Assembly (NCBI GenBank): GCA_048265185.1 | Contig: JBLXBZ010000001.1 | Span: 682,001 to 746,000 of the forward strand | Direction: 5' to 3' | Length of the DNA stretch: 64,000 nucleotides | From: JBLXBZ01 sp048265185 | GTDB taxonomy: Bacteria > Pseudomonadota > Alphaproteobacteria > Rhizobiales > Stappiaceae | Shown here: in pieces, positions 23,804-32,210 of the stretch | Layout: the number at the start of each line of letters is the position of its first letter | Numbering within the stretch: position 1 is the stretch's first letter | The notes under the pieces: generated by a model | What the model was told of the DNA's origin: nothing | The model's database searches: none | What the model saw: the letters and a program-made list of their open reading frames with translations, nothing else | Program-made: the position numbers and the translations under genes

Positions 23804-25083
23804 ATATGGCGATCGCTTTCTCCCTTATCATTTTCTTTCTGCTTGGCGTTCCCATCGCCGTCGCCATCGGTCTGGCGAGCGTTGTCGGCATTGAAGTGCA
23901 AGGTCGCCTCCCCTTGCTATTGGTCGCACAGCGTATGTTCGCCGGGATCGATTCTTTCCCGCTGATGGCCATTCCGCTGTTCATTCTCGCCGGCAACCTG
24001 ATGTCCGAGGGCGGAATTTCCAGCCGTCTTGTTGACTTGGCGAAATCGCTTGTTGGCGGCGTGCAAGGCGGCTTGGCCTGCACCTGCGTCCTCACCTGCA
24101 TGATTTTCGCTTCCGTGTCCGGTTCTAGCGTCGCCACCACATTTGCGATCGGCTCGATTCTCATTCCCGCCATGGTCAAGCACAATTACCCAACTCCCAT
24201 GGCCGCCTCCATTCAGGCCAGTTCCGCCGAGCTGGGCGTCTTGATCCCCCCCTCCATTCCGCTCATTCTTTATGGCGTATCGACTGAAACCTCCATCGGC
24301 CAACTGTTTCTGGCGGGCATCGGGCCGGGGATATTGGTCGCCGCCGCCCTAATGATCACCGTTCTGGTTTGGTGCAGGATCAAAGGGCTGGGCAAAGAAG
24401 ACGGCGATGATCGCCCAAGCGTTTTAAGCGCTCTTGGCCGCGCGGCGCCCGCCCTTCTCGTGCCGGTGGTGATTATCGGCGGCATATACAGCGGCGTCTT
24501 CACGCCAACGGAAGCCTCCGCGGCGGCTGTATTCGTCGCGCTTGTCGTCGGCGTTTTCATTTACCGCGAATTATCCTTCAAAAACCTTCCCGCCATCTTG
24601 AAGAAGACGATCGTCTCCACCAGCGCCATCATGCTGATCATCTCGGCGGCGGCCCTTTTCTCCTTCCTGATCTCTCGCTCCGGCCTGCCGAATGAAATCG
24701 CCAAATGGGTGAGCACGGTATTTGAAAACAAATACTCATTCCTGCTTGCGGTGAACGTCCTGCTTTTGATTATCGGCATGTTCATTGAAACATCTGCGGC
24801 CATACTCGTTCTGGCGCCCATCTTCGCTCCCATCGCCATCACTTACGGCATTGATCCGGTGCATTTCGGAGTGATCGTAGTGGTCAATCTAGCGCTTGGC
24901 ATGTTCACGCCGCCGCTAGGGGTTAATTTATTCGCCGCCTGTTCTGTCGCCAATATCCCTGTAGAGAAAATAATCCCGCACCTGATGTGGTTCGTGCTTG
25001 TGGTCTTTGGTTGCTTGATGTTGGTGACCTATATTCCTGAAATCGCTCTGTGGCCCGTCCAACTCATCATGGGCGCCGGATGA
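23800..25083 (+). CDS. TRAP transporter large permease (DctM family)
   Basis: The 427-residue integral membrane protein has 12 or more hydrophobic segments and DctM landmarks: FSLIIFFLLGVPIAVAIGLA, RMFAGIDSFPLMAIPLFILA, FASVSGSSVATTFAIGSILI, ELGVLIPPSIPLILYGVSTE and NLALGMFTPPLGVNLFAACS. It forms the Na+-driven elevator-type translocation subunit together with DctQ. Its start overlaps the dctQ stop by 4 bases. Length is typical (425-430). It is followed after 50 bases by the aldehyde dehydrogenase gene, probably in the same unit, which ends at the terminator at 26663. Confidence 0.94.
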   Translation: MNMAIAFSLIIFFLLGVPIAVAIGLASVVGIEVQGRLPLLLVAQRMFAGIDSFPLMAIPLFILAGNLMSEGGISSRLVDLAKSLVGGVQGGLACTCVLTCMIFASVSGSSVATTFAIGSILIPAMVKHNYPTPMAASIQASSAELGVLIPPSIPLILYGVSTETSIGQLFLAGIGPGILVAAALMITVLVWCRIKGLGKEDGDDRPSVLSALGRAAPALLVPVVIIGGIYSGVFTPTEASAAAVFVALVVGVFIYRELSFKNLPAILKKTIVSTSAIMLIISAAALFSFLISRSGLPNEIAKWVSTVFENKYSFLLAVNVLLLIIGMFIETSAAILVLAPIFAPIAITYGIDPVHFGVIVVVNLALGMFTPPLGVNLFAACSVANIPVEKIIPHLMWFVLVVFGCLMLVTYIPEIALWPVQLIMGAG

Positions 25084-25133
25084 TGTTTTCTTCTGCGATA
25101 AAATTCAATTCTGTCCTACTTGGGAACTTCTAA

Positions 25134-26615
25134 ATGTCGATATCAACCGATGACTTACTTCCGTCATTTCTTTCCGGAACCTCATGCCTTATCGCGGGAA
25201 AATGGCGGAGCGCCGCCTCAGGCGCAGTGCTGGAGACCCGCAGCCCATCCGACGGAAAAGTTCTTGGAACGCTGGCGGCGGGCTCCGTTGAAGACATCGA
25301 CGTCGCTGTGAAAGCCGCCCGCGCCGCCTTTGAAGAGGGCCCATGGGGCGTCATGCCGGGCTATGAGCGCGCGCGCATTCTCTTGCGCCTGCGCGAAGAG
25401 CTTCTTGCGAATAAAGAGCAACTTGCGGAACTGGAAGCGCGCGACATTGGCAAGCCAATGGCTCAAGCTTTGGCCGATATCGACGTTGCCGCCCGTTATT
25501 TCGAGTTCTACGCTGGAGCCGCGGACAAGATCCACGGCGAGACGATTCCTTTCCTGCCGGGACATTTCGCGGTGACATTGCGCGAGCCTCATGGCGTAGT
25601 CGGTCAGATCATCCCTTGGAACTATCCGGCGCAAATGGGCGCGCGCTCCCTCGCCGCTAATCTGGCGGCCGGCAACACGGTGGTCATCAAGCCGGCTGAA
25701 GACGGATGTCTTTCCGTTCTGACGCTCTGCGCCCTCGCAACCAAGGCGGGCGTTCCAGACGGCGTCATCAACATCGTCACAGGTTATGGACATGACGCTG
25801 GCGCAGCTCTCGCCGCGCACCCAGATCTTGACCACCTCGCCTTCACCGGTTCGCCCGAAACTGGAACGATCGTTCAAACGACGGCCGCGCGCCAGTTCAC
25901 AAGCTGCACCATGGAGCTTGGCGGCAAATCGCCGCAAATCGTTTTCGCCGACGCAGATCTCGACAAGGCCATGCCCGTCCTGATCAAAGCGATCATTCAA
26001 AACGCCGGCCAAACCTGCTCGGCCGGCGCGCGCATTCTAATTGAAGCCTCGATCTGGGATGAAGTTTCGGCGGAAATCGCCAAGCGCTTCAGCGCCCTGA
26101 TCGCCGGTCCTTATTGGGATGAGCGCGATCTTGGCCCCCTCGTCAACGCGCGTCAGAAAGAGCGAGTGGAAAAATTCATTGAGCGCGCCATCGCCTCCGG
26201 CGCGCCTTTGCTGGCTTCGGGAACCATCGCCGACGACGCGCCGGAAGGCGGCTATTACGTCGCCCCTCATGTGTTCGGCCCCGTAGACGGCGATCACGAG
26301 TTGGCGCAGGAAGAAGTATTCGGCCCTGTTTTGACGCTGATCAAGTTCGACGGGGAAGAGGAAGCGGTAAAAATCGCCAATTCCACTGCTTACGCATTGG
26401 TGGCGGCGGTCTGGACCCGCGACGGCGCGCGGCAAATGCGCATGATGAAAGCCCTTCGCTCCGGTCAGGTGTTCATAAACACCTATGGCGCGGGCGGCGG
26501 CGTCGAGCTGCCCTTCGGCGGCGTTGGAAAATCTGGCCATGGCCGGGAAAAAGGCATGGCCGCGTTGATGGATCTCACCCGCGTCAAAACCGTCACCTTC
26601 GACCATAACGCCTGA
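25134..26615 (+). CDS. NAD(P)-dependent aldehyde dehydrogenase
   Basis: The 493-residue protein shows all aldehyde dehydrogenase landmarks: PWNYPAQMGARSLAANLAAG, VIKPAEDGCLSVLTLCALAT, FTGSPETGTIV, general-base Glu in MELGGKSPQIVFADADLD, catalytic Cys in NAGQTCSAGARIL, and EEVFGPVLTLIKFDGEEEAV. It is cytoplasmic and probably tetrameric. It lies downstream of the TRAP genes, so it may oxidise a tetrose, erythrose or threose-type aldehyde to the tetronate that DenD or LtnD uses, or glycolaldehyde. That substrate is inferred from location only, since the family is broad (betaine aldehyde dehydrogenases are also similar). The ATG at 25134 has no strong ribosome site. Confidence 0.9.
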   Translation: MSISTDDLLPSFLSGTSCLIAGKWRSAASGAVLETRSPSDGKVLGTLAAGSVEDIDVAVKAARAAFEEGPWGVMPGYERARILLRLREELLANKEQLAELEARDIGKPMAQALADIDVAARYFEFYAGAADKIHGETIPFLPGHFAVTLREPHGVVGQIIPWNYPAQMGARSLAANLAAGNTVVIKPAEDGCLSVLTLCALATKAGVPDGVINIVTGYGHDAGAALAAHPDLDHLAFTGSPETGTIVQTTAARQFTSCTMELGGKSPQIVFADADLDKAMPVLIKAIIQNAGQTCSAGARILIEASIWDEVSAEIAKRFSALIAGPYWDERDLGPLVNARQKERVEKFIERAIASGAPLLASGTIADDAPEGGYYVAPHVFGPVDGDHELAQEEVFGPVLTLIKFDGEEEAVKIANSTAYALVAAVWTRDGARQMRMMKALRSGQVFINTYGAGGGVELPFGGVGKSGHGREKGMAALMDLTRVKTVTFDHNA

Positions 26616-26662
26616 CGTCGGCGCACGCTTTCTGAAACGACCTGAGTTTAAAGAAACGACAC

Positions 26663-26703
26663 GAAGACCGGTGAGCGCAAGCTCATCGATCTTCGCCGAT
26701 TTT
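26663..26703 (+). terminator. Intrinsic terminator after the aldehyde dehydrogenase gene
   Basis: GAAGACCGGTGAGC and GCTCATCGATCTTC pair at 13 of 14 positions (one G-U) around a GCAA loop, followed by TTTTT at 26699-26703. It closes the denD-dctPQM-aldehyde dehydrogenase unit. Confidence 0.75.
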
Positions 26704-26744
26704 GTCCAAGACAGCCACCCTCCAGGCCCTTATCCTGCAGCGCA

Positions 26745-27623
26745 ATGGATCCGATCACGCAACAACAAAGCCTGTTTTCCTGCGCCTTGAAAGAAGGGGA
26801 AGACGCGTGCCTGTTTCGCGCCTATCCCTTCACGTACGCCCCTTCAAGCCCAGCGATGGAATGTCTGGCCGCGCGCTTTCACACCCATAGTTACGCGCCT
26901 CATACCCATGAAACATTCGTTCTAGGCACGATCCTCTCCGGCTGCGAAGCTTTCACCATCCGAGGCGAGCGCCATTACGCCGGACCTGGAAACTTCTGCA
27001 TGGTCAACCCGGAGGAAGTTCACGACGGCGAAACCTATGGCGGCGGCTATGTCTATCGCATGAGTTATCCCAGCGTCGCGCTTCTCACTGCAATAGCCGA
27101 GGACCTTGCTCAACGCCCGCTTCACGGAACGCCATGGTTCCCCAAACCTCTGGTTTCTGATCCCGACCTATGCTCTGTCTTTATCAGCGCTCACCTTCTC
27201 CTTGAGGCGCAAGGCGACCAACTCGAAAGAGAGGAGAGATTGCACCATGCCTTCTCCCAAGCCCTGATCAGACACAGCGAAGTCAAGCCCAAAACCTCGT
27301 CACACCGGGAACCTGGACCCATCAGGCGGATATGCGACTTTCTTCAAGCTCATTACGCCGACGACATTGACCTTGAGACGCTAACGAAACTAAGCGGTCT
27401 ATCACGCCACCATCTCATTCGCGCTTTCAAGAAAGAAATGCGCCAAACGCCTCATAGTTATTTGACGGATCTTCGCGTTCGAAACGCCCGGCGCCTGCTC
27501 GCCGCCGGCGCCCCACCCAGCGAAGTCTCTCTCGCCTGCGGATTTTACGACCAGAGCCACCTCAACCGCCATTTCAAGGCGCGCATGGGCGTCACCCCCG
27601 GCGTCTTCAGAGCCCGTCTCTGA
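26745..27623 (+). CDS. AraC family transcriptional regulator
   Basis: The 292-residue protein has an N-terminal cupin-like sensor (FHTHSYAPHTHETFVLGTIL, FCMVNPEEVHDGETYGGGYV) and a C-terminal double helix-turn-helix: IDLETLTKLSGLSRHHLIRA and PSEVSLACGFYDQSHLNRHF, with KARMGVTPGVFRA at the end. This arrangement (AraC-binding domain plus HTH_18) is common next to azlCD and amino acid exporter genes as well as catabolic operons. It stands between the tetronate unit and azlC. With 103 bases to azlC in the same direction, control of azlCD is more likely than control of the tetronate genes, which already have a LacI regulator. Confidence 0.9.
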   Translation: MDPITQQQSLFSCALKEGEDACLFRAYPFTYAPSSPAMECLAARFHTHSYAPHTHETFVLGTILSGCEAFTIRGERHYAGPGNFCMVNPEEVHDGETYGGGYVYRMSYPSVALLTAIAEDLAQRPLHGTPWFPKPLVSDPDLCSVFISAHLLLEAQGDQLEREERLHHAFSQALIRHSEVKPKTSSHREPGPIRRICDFLQAHYADDIDLETLTKLSGLSRHHLIRAFKKEMRQTPHSYLTDLRVRNARRLLAAGAPPSEVSLACGFYDQSHLNRHFKARMGVTPGVFRARL

Positions 27624-27726
27624 TATTTCCGCCAACGCGTAAATCGCCGCCGCAGAGCAATTTCATCCAAGACCAACGATTTAAGCGAGGCTATATTCAG
27701 CTAATCCAAACAGAAGGTAAGCGTTA

Positions 27727-28452
27727 TTGTCTTCAAGCCCCGCAACCGGTTCCAAGATAAAAGAGCTCTCCGCCGGAGCCTTCGCTATTTTGCCAATCGT
27801 CATCGCCGCCTTTCCCATCGGCTTGCTTTTTGGCGCTCTCGCAGCCGGAAAAGGATTATCGCCTCTGGAGGTCGGCCTCATGAGCGGAATGGTTTTCGCC
27901 GGCGGCGCGCAATTCGTAGCGCTGGATATCTGGCAATCGCCCATTTCAATCTCCGCCCTGACTTTTTCCGCATTGCTGGTGAACCTGCGTCACATGCTCA
28001 TGAGCGCCTCCCTTGGCCCCAAACTCACCCATTTCTCCCCCACGCAGAAAATTCTCGGCTTTTTCTTTCTCACCGACGAAGCATGGGCGCTCGCCGAACA
28101 CCGCGCGCTCAAATGCGCCCTCACCCCCTTGTGGTGCGCAGGCGTGGCTCTTCCCCTCTACTTCAGCTGGGTCATATCCAGCGCGCTTGGCGCGGCCATT
28201 GGCTCCTCCCTTGGCGATCCGGGCAGATTTGGGCTGGACTTCGCCTTCACGGCGGTTTTCATCGCGCTGGTGATGGGGTTTTGGAAAGGTCCGCGGACGG
28301 GGGCTATTCTCGCCGCAAGCGGCGGCGCAGCGGTTCTCACCCATATGTTCATTCCCGGCGCATGGTACATCGCTGCGGGAGCGCTAGCCGGCGTCTTCGT
28401 CGCCGCCTATCAAGCGGGAGACACCTCAAACCCGCAAGGAGAGACCATATGA
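27727..28452 (+). CDS. azlC: AzlC family branched-chain amino acid exporter, large subunit
   Basis: From a TTG start the protein is 241 residues with about seven membrane segments. AzlC motifs are present: GAFAILPIVIAAFPIGLLFG, GLSPLEVGLMSGMVFAGGAQ, LTFSALLVNLRHMLMSASLG and FFFLTDEAWALAEHRALK. AzlCD exports branched-chain amino acids or analogues such as 4-azaleucine. It overlaps azlD by 4 bases. An AraC regulator precedes it, an arrangement seen in many proteobacteria. The TTG start is accepted because the family-conserved segment begins about 20 residues later and no ATG lies between. Confidence 0.9.
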   Translation: MSSSPATGSKIKELSAGAFAILPIVIAAFPIGLLFGALAAGKGLSPLEVGLMSGMVFAGGAQFVALDIWQSPISISALTFSALLVNLRHMLMSASLGPKLTHFSPTQKILGFFFLTDEAWALAEHRALKCALTPLWCAGVALPLYFSWVISSALGAAIGSSLGDPGRFGLDFAFTAVFIALVMGFWKGPRTGAILAASGGAAVLTHMFIPGAWYIAAGALAGVFVAAYQAGDTSNPQGETI

Positions 28453-28754
28453 ACCTGGACCTGACGACCTTTCTGGCGATCCTCGGCATGGCCATCGTCA
28501 CCTATTTCACCCGCATTGGCGGACTGGTTTTGGTCCGCCATATCCGCCTCAATGCGCGGCTGGAAGCCGCCCTTCAAGCGGTTCCGCCCGCCGTCCTGAT
28601 GGCGGTCATCGCGCCAACGGCGCTGGCCACGGGGCCAGCGGAGACAATCGCCGCCGCCGTTTGCGCCTTCGCCGCGCTTCGGGCGCCATTATTGCTGGTG
28701 GTCATAATTGGCGTGGGAACAGTTGTCGCCGTACGGTTTATTTTCGAAAGTTAA
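28449..28754 (+). CDS. azlD: AzlD domain protein, small subunit of the exporter
   Basis: The 101-residue protein begins at ATG 28449, overlapping the azlC stop (ATGA). It has three to four hydrophobic helices: TTFLAILGMAIVTYFTRIGG, LQAVPPAVLMAVIAPTALAT and APLLLVVIIGVGTVVAVRFI. TYFTRIGG and the AVPPAVL motif are AzlD signatures. It is the obligatory partner of AzlC in the inner membrane. It ends one base before the stop codon of the convergent diguanylate cyclase gene, so the two messages converge tightly. Confidence 0.88.
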   Translation: MNLDLTTFLAILGMAIVTYFTRIGGLVLVRHIRLNARLEAALQAVPPAVLMAVIAPTALATGPAETIAAAVCAFAALRAPLLLVVIIGVGTVVAVRFIFES

Positions 28755-28755
28755 T

Positions 28756-30102
28756 TTAGCTCGCCTCGCCAGCGCGCAGCGAACGCTCACTCTCTTCCGA
28801 AACCTTTTTTACGCCTTGCACTTTAGGCTTAGGCGCTCGCCCCTTAGGATGCGACGTTGGGCGTATCGGCGCGTCAAAGGAACGCATGCCGTAAGGAGAG
28901 CTATACGTAAGAGATCTGCGATCTTCTTCCTCGCCGACAGCGGCCTCTTTAGAAAAACAATATTTATCGCGGCCAGAAAATTTAGCCTGATAAAGCGCGG
29001 CGTCCGCCCGTGACATGGCGCTCGCCAGACTTTCCCCCCGAGCGCACACCGCAACGCCAATACTAATGGTTAAAGTTATGACGTTCCCATTGAGAACCAA
29101 TTGCGAGCGGCGAACAGTTTGACAAATCTGCTCGGCCAGCGCTTCAGCCTCCGCTAGAGTGACATTCTGGCGCAAAATAGCAAATTCCTCACCGCCCATT
29201 CTGCCGAACTGATCGCCAGGGCGCAACAACTCCCGCACCACGTCGCAAAAATGCGTCAACGCGGCGTCCCCGCCCGAATGACCATATTCGTCATTGATGG
29301 CTTTAAAACGATCTAGATCGAGAAAGAGAATCGCATTCAAGGTCTCAGGGCTCTGTGAATCAGTCTTTACCTCGGAAAATATCTTCTCACAGTAATCCAA
29401 AAAAGAGCGACGAGAGAAAACGCCCGTTAAATCGTCATAGGTCAACGCGTAATGCATAGACGTCATGATCCGCTCCTGAACCAGAAGGATCATCCCCAAT
29501 GTCACGGAAGGTATCTCAATTGTCCTTGCAACCGATAACGCGAGATTCCAGAACGTGGGGTCATTAAAGCTGTTTGGCTCATCAACTCCAAACACCACCA
29601 ATCCAGAGCGCAAAAAATGTAATCCGCCAACGAAGAAAGAAGCAATGACGGTGAACCACGCGGCCGAGGTCATTCTCCAGTCCATCGCGCTGCGCAAGAT
29701 GGCCACGCCAATGAGCGAGAAAATAACGCCAGCGATCGTCGATCCGATAAGCAACCGTCCAACGGCGTTGGCGTCCACGAAAACAAACCAGATAATCGCA
29801 AGTGAATAGGCTATGGCGAAGAGCCAGACGCACGTCCAATAGATCGGCCGATTAAGAAACTTCAACACCCCCACATACATCAACATGGACGCCGTGATCA
29901 GCGCGATATTGGAAAATGCTTGCGTGATGAAACGCGGCGCTTGTCCAATCAACATAAAGGCGACAATTCCCAACATAGCCAGAATACTGGCCTGACAAAA
30001 AGTGTCGACGCCGTGGACCTTATGGCTTCTCAATGAAGAAAGAACCACGATCAACATCGCAATGATAATGCCAGTGACGGCAAGCAACAGATTTATTTCC
30101 AT
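28756..30102 (-). CDS. Diguanylate cyclase with seven-helix-like membrane sensor
   Basis: Residues 1-220 hold about seven membrane segments without a known ligand motif. A GGDEF domain follows (YDDLTGVFSRRSFLDYCEKI, FLDLDRFKAINDEYGHSGGD). The active-site motif is GGEEF at 303-307. The product-inhibition I-site RPGD lies exactly five residues before it, so the enzyme should be active and feedback-controlled by cyclic di-GMP. The C-terminal tail of about 55 residues after the GGDEF domain is Ser, Pro, Lys and Arg-rich and probably disordered. It is monocistronic and convergent with azlD. Confidence 0.93.
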   Translation of the reverse strand: MEINLLLAVTGIIIAMLIVVLSSLRSHKVHGVDTFCQASILAMLGIVAFMLIGQAPRFITQAFSNIALITASMLMYVGVLKFLNRPIYWTCVWLFAIAYSLAIIWFVFVDANAVGRLLIGSTIAGVIFSLIGVAILRSAMDWRMTSAAWFTVIASFFVGGLHFLRSGLVVFGVDEPNSFNDPTFWNLALSVARTIEIPSVTLGMILLVQERIMTSMHYALTYDDLTGVFSRRSFLDYCEKIFSEVKTDSQSPETLNAILFLDLDRFKAINDEYGHSGGDAALTHFCDVVRELLRPGDQFGRMGGEEFAILRQNVTLAEAEALAEQICQTVRRSQLVLNGNVITLTISIGVAVCARGESLASAMSRADAALYQAKFSGRDKYCFSKEAAVGEEEDRRSLTYSSPYGMRSFDAPIRPTSHPKGRAPKPKVQGVKKVSEESERSLRAGEAS

Positions 30103-30354
30103 TGTCCTTCAACTCGCATCTATTACGATCAAGAATTTTTCATCATCGAATAAGAAAATCGTTATTTTTCAGAATCAGGTGCATAAGACACCGCCCAGCC
30201 AAATGTTTCAATTAAATTTTATTATTCCGCATCAACAGTAACTTCCAGCGCGGACGCGCTTTATGCGCCGTCATTAAACCGCCGTTCATGAATAATGTCT
30301 TTGATAAGCGCGACGCTATTAAGAATAGCACCCGTCGGCACAGCGTCCTCACCT

Positions 30355-31116
30355 TCAAGGCTTTAGGCGATAACCGCTTTTAAATATCCAGCGGATGACC
30401 AATAGGCATCCCCCCATGAAGGCCAAAGTCATTAGAAGACTAATCTCCACATTGACGTCAGATTGTCCATAAAACGCCCAGCGGAAGCCGCTGATCAAAT
30501 AAACCACCGGGTTAAACAAGCTAACCGTTTGCCAGAATTCTGGCAGCATCTTGATGGAGTAAAAGCTCCCCCCGAGAAAGGCCAAAGGCGTAACCACTAA
30601 AAGCGGCGCCAGTTGCAGCTTTTCAAACCCATCGGCCCATATCCCGATGATGAAACCGAAGAGCGAAAATGTGACCGCCGTCAGAACCAGAAACAACACC
30701 ATCCAAAAAGGGTGCTCAATCCTCAAGGGCACAAACAAAGAGGCGGTGACCAGAATGATAAGACCCAGGATGATGGACTTGGTCGCCGCCGCCCCCACAT
30801 AGCTAAACACCACCTCCAAATAGGAAACCGGCGCGGAAAGAACTTCATAGATCGTTCCGGTGAACCGGGGGAAATATATTCCAAATGACGCGTTCGACAG
30901 ACTTTGCGTCAACAAAGTCAGCATGATCAGCCCCGGCACGATAAACGCGCCATAACTAACGCCGTCAATTTCTGGAATGCGCGAACCGATCGCCGCGCCA
31001 AAAACGACGAAATAGAGGGACGTCGAAATCACCGGCGAGATGACGCTTTGTAGCAAAGTCCGCCATGTGCGCGCCATTTCGAACATATAAATCGCCTTGA
31101 TCGCATATAAATTCAT
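30355..31116 (-). CDS. ABC-2 type transporter permease
   Basis: The 253-residue protein has six hydrophobic segments and the ABC-2 membrane family signature: TLLQSVISPVISTSLYFVVF near the N-terminus and LLVVTPLAFLGGSFYSIKML with NPVVYLISGFRWAFYG near the end (the NodJ/DrrB type). It partners with the ATPase encoded upstream (4-base overlap). Such pairs export lipids, polysaccharide pieces or drugs. No substrate gene is adjacent, so the cargo is unknown. Confidence 0.9.
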   Translation of the reverse strand: MNLYAIKAIYMFEMARTWRTLLQSVISPVISTSLYFVVFGAAIGSRIPEIDGVSYGAFIVPGLIMLTLLTQSLSNASFGIYFPRFTGTIYEVLSAPVSYLEVVFSYVGAAATKSIILGLIILVTASLFVPLRIEHPFWMVLFLVLTAVTFSLFGFIIGIWADGFEKLQLAPLLVVTPLAFLGGSFYSIKMLPEFWQTVSLFNPVVYLISGFRWAFYGQSDVNVEISLLMTLAFMGGCLLVIRWIFKSGYRLKP

Positions 31117-32039
31117 GCCTGTTCCCTCACCAAGTTCACGAATATGTCTTCGAGCGAATTTTGCTTGGTTTGCAAATCCTTGAAGCGAATTTCACAAGCG
31201 CTAAGGTCGGCTAAAAGCGCGGTGATGCCGGTCCGTTCGCCGCGAGTGTCATACGTATAGACAAGCTCGCCCCCTTCCCCGGTCAATTCCAATTCATATT
31301 CTGACAGCGCTGGCGGCAAAGTCTCCAGAGGCTCCGCCAATTGCAAGATCAACTGCTTGCGCCCCAGCTTATTCATCAATTCGACTTTCTCCTCGACGAG
31401 GATGATCTCTCCCTTATTGATGACCCCAATACGGTCCGCCATTTCTTCGGCTTCCTCAATGTAATGGGTCGTCAAAATGATGGTGACGCCATTGTCGCGC
31501 AGCACCCGCACGACATCCCACATATCCCGGCGCAGCTCAACGTCAACGCCCGCGGTCGGTTCATCCAGAAACAGGATTTGCGGCTCATGCGCCAACGCCT
31601 TGGCGATCATGACCCGCCGCTTCATTCCTCCCGACAAGGTCATCATCTTGCTGTCGCGTTTGTCCCAAAGGGACAAATCTTTGAGGATTCGCTCCACATA
31701 AGCATGGTTCGCCGGCTTGCCGAATAAGCCGCGCGTGAAATTCACCGTAGCCCAAACCGTTTCAAATGCGTCAGTGGTAAGCTCCTGAGGCACAAGACCA
31801 ATTTTCGTTCGCGCCGCCCGATAATCTGCGATGATGTCATGACCGTCCGCAAGCACGGTCCCGGTGGATGGATTGACCAGGCCACAAATTATCCCGATCA
31901 GGGTGGTTTTACCGGCGCCATTGGGGCCAAGAAGCGCGAAAATCTCTCCTCGACGAATCTCCAGATCTATTTTCTTAAGCGCGCTGAACCCTGACGCATA
32001 TGTTTTTGACACTTCGGAAATGGAGATGATGGATTGCAT
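31113..32039 (-). CDS. ABC transporter ATP-binding protein (NodI/DrrA type)
   Basis: The 308-residue ATPase has Walker A (LLGPNGAGKTTLIGIICGLV), the Q-loop (IGLVPQELTTDAFETV), signature LSGGMKRRVMIAKALAHEP, Walker B with LFLDEPTAGVDVELRRDMWD and the H-loop LTTHYIEEAEEM. A C-terminal extension of about 90 residues, as in DrrA/NodI ATPases, follows. It forms an exporter with the ABC-2 permease. It is transcribed away from the aminotransferase gene at 32211, with a 170-base divergent region between them. Confidence 0.93.
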   Translation of the reverse strand: MQSIISISEVSKTYASGFSALKKIDLEIRRGEIFALLGPNGAGKTTLIGIICGLVNPSTGTVLADGHDIIADYRAARTKIGLVPQELTTDAFETVWATVNFTRGLFGKPANHAYVERILKDLSLWDKRDSKMMTLSGGMKRRVMIAKALAHEPQILFLDEPTAGVDVELRRDMWDVVRVLRDNGVTIILTTHYIEEAEEMADRIGVINKGEIILVEEKVELMNKLGRKQLILQLAEPLETLPPALSEYELELTGEGGELVYTYDTRGERTGITALLADLSACEIRFKDLQTKQNSLEDIFVNLVREQA

Positions 32040-32210
32040 TTCGGATGTCCTGACTTCAGGGATTCAAAAACATAGGCGGGGGCAGGTGGCGGTTTTTGTT
32101 CCTTTGCACATATGGGGTTCAACATAAACATGTAAACCGCAATCTTTTAATTGAATCTATTTTCTCTCTCCCGCTATCCTTGTCAAAATAGAATTTCAGA
32201 AAGCGGACAG

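Noticed and set aside
28083..28448. Upstream extension of the azlD frame
   Set aside because: It lies inside azlC in another frame and is Arg-rich shadow; azlD starts at 28449.
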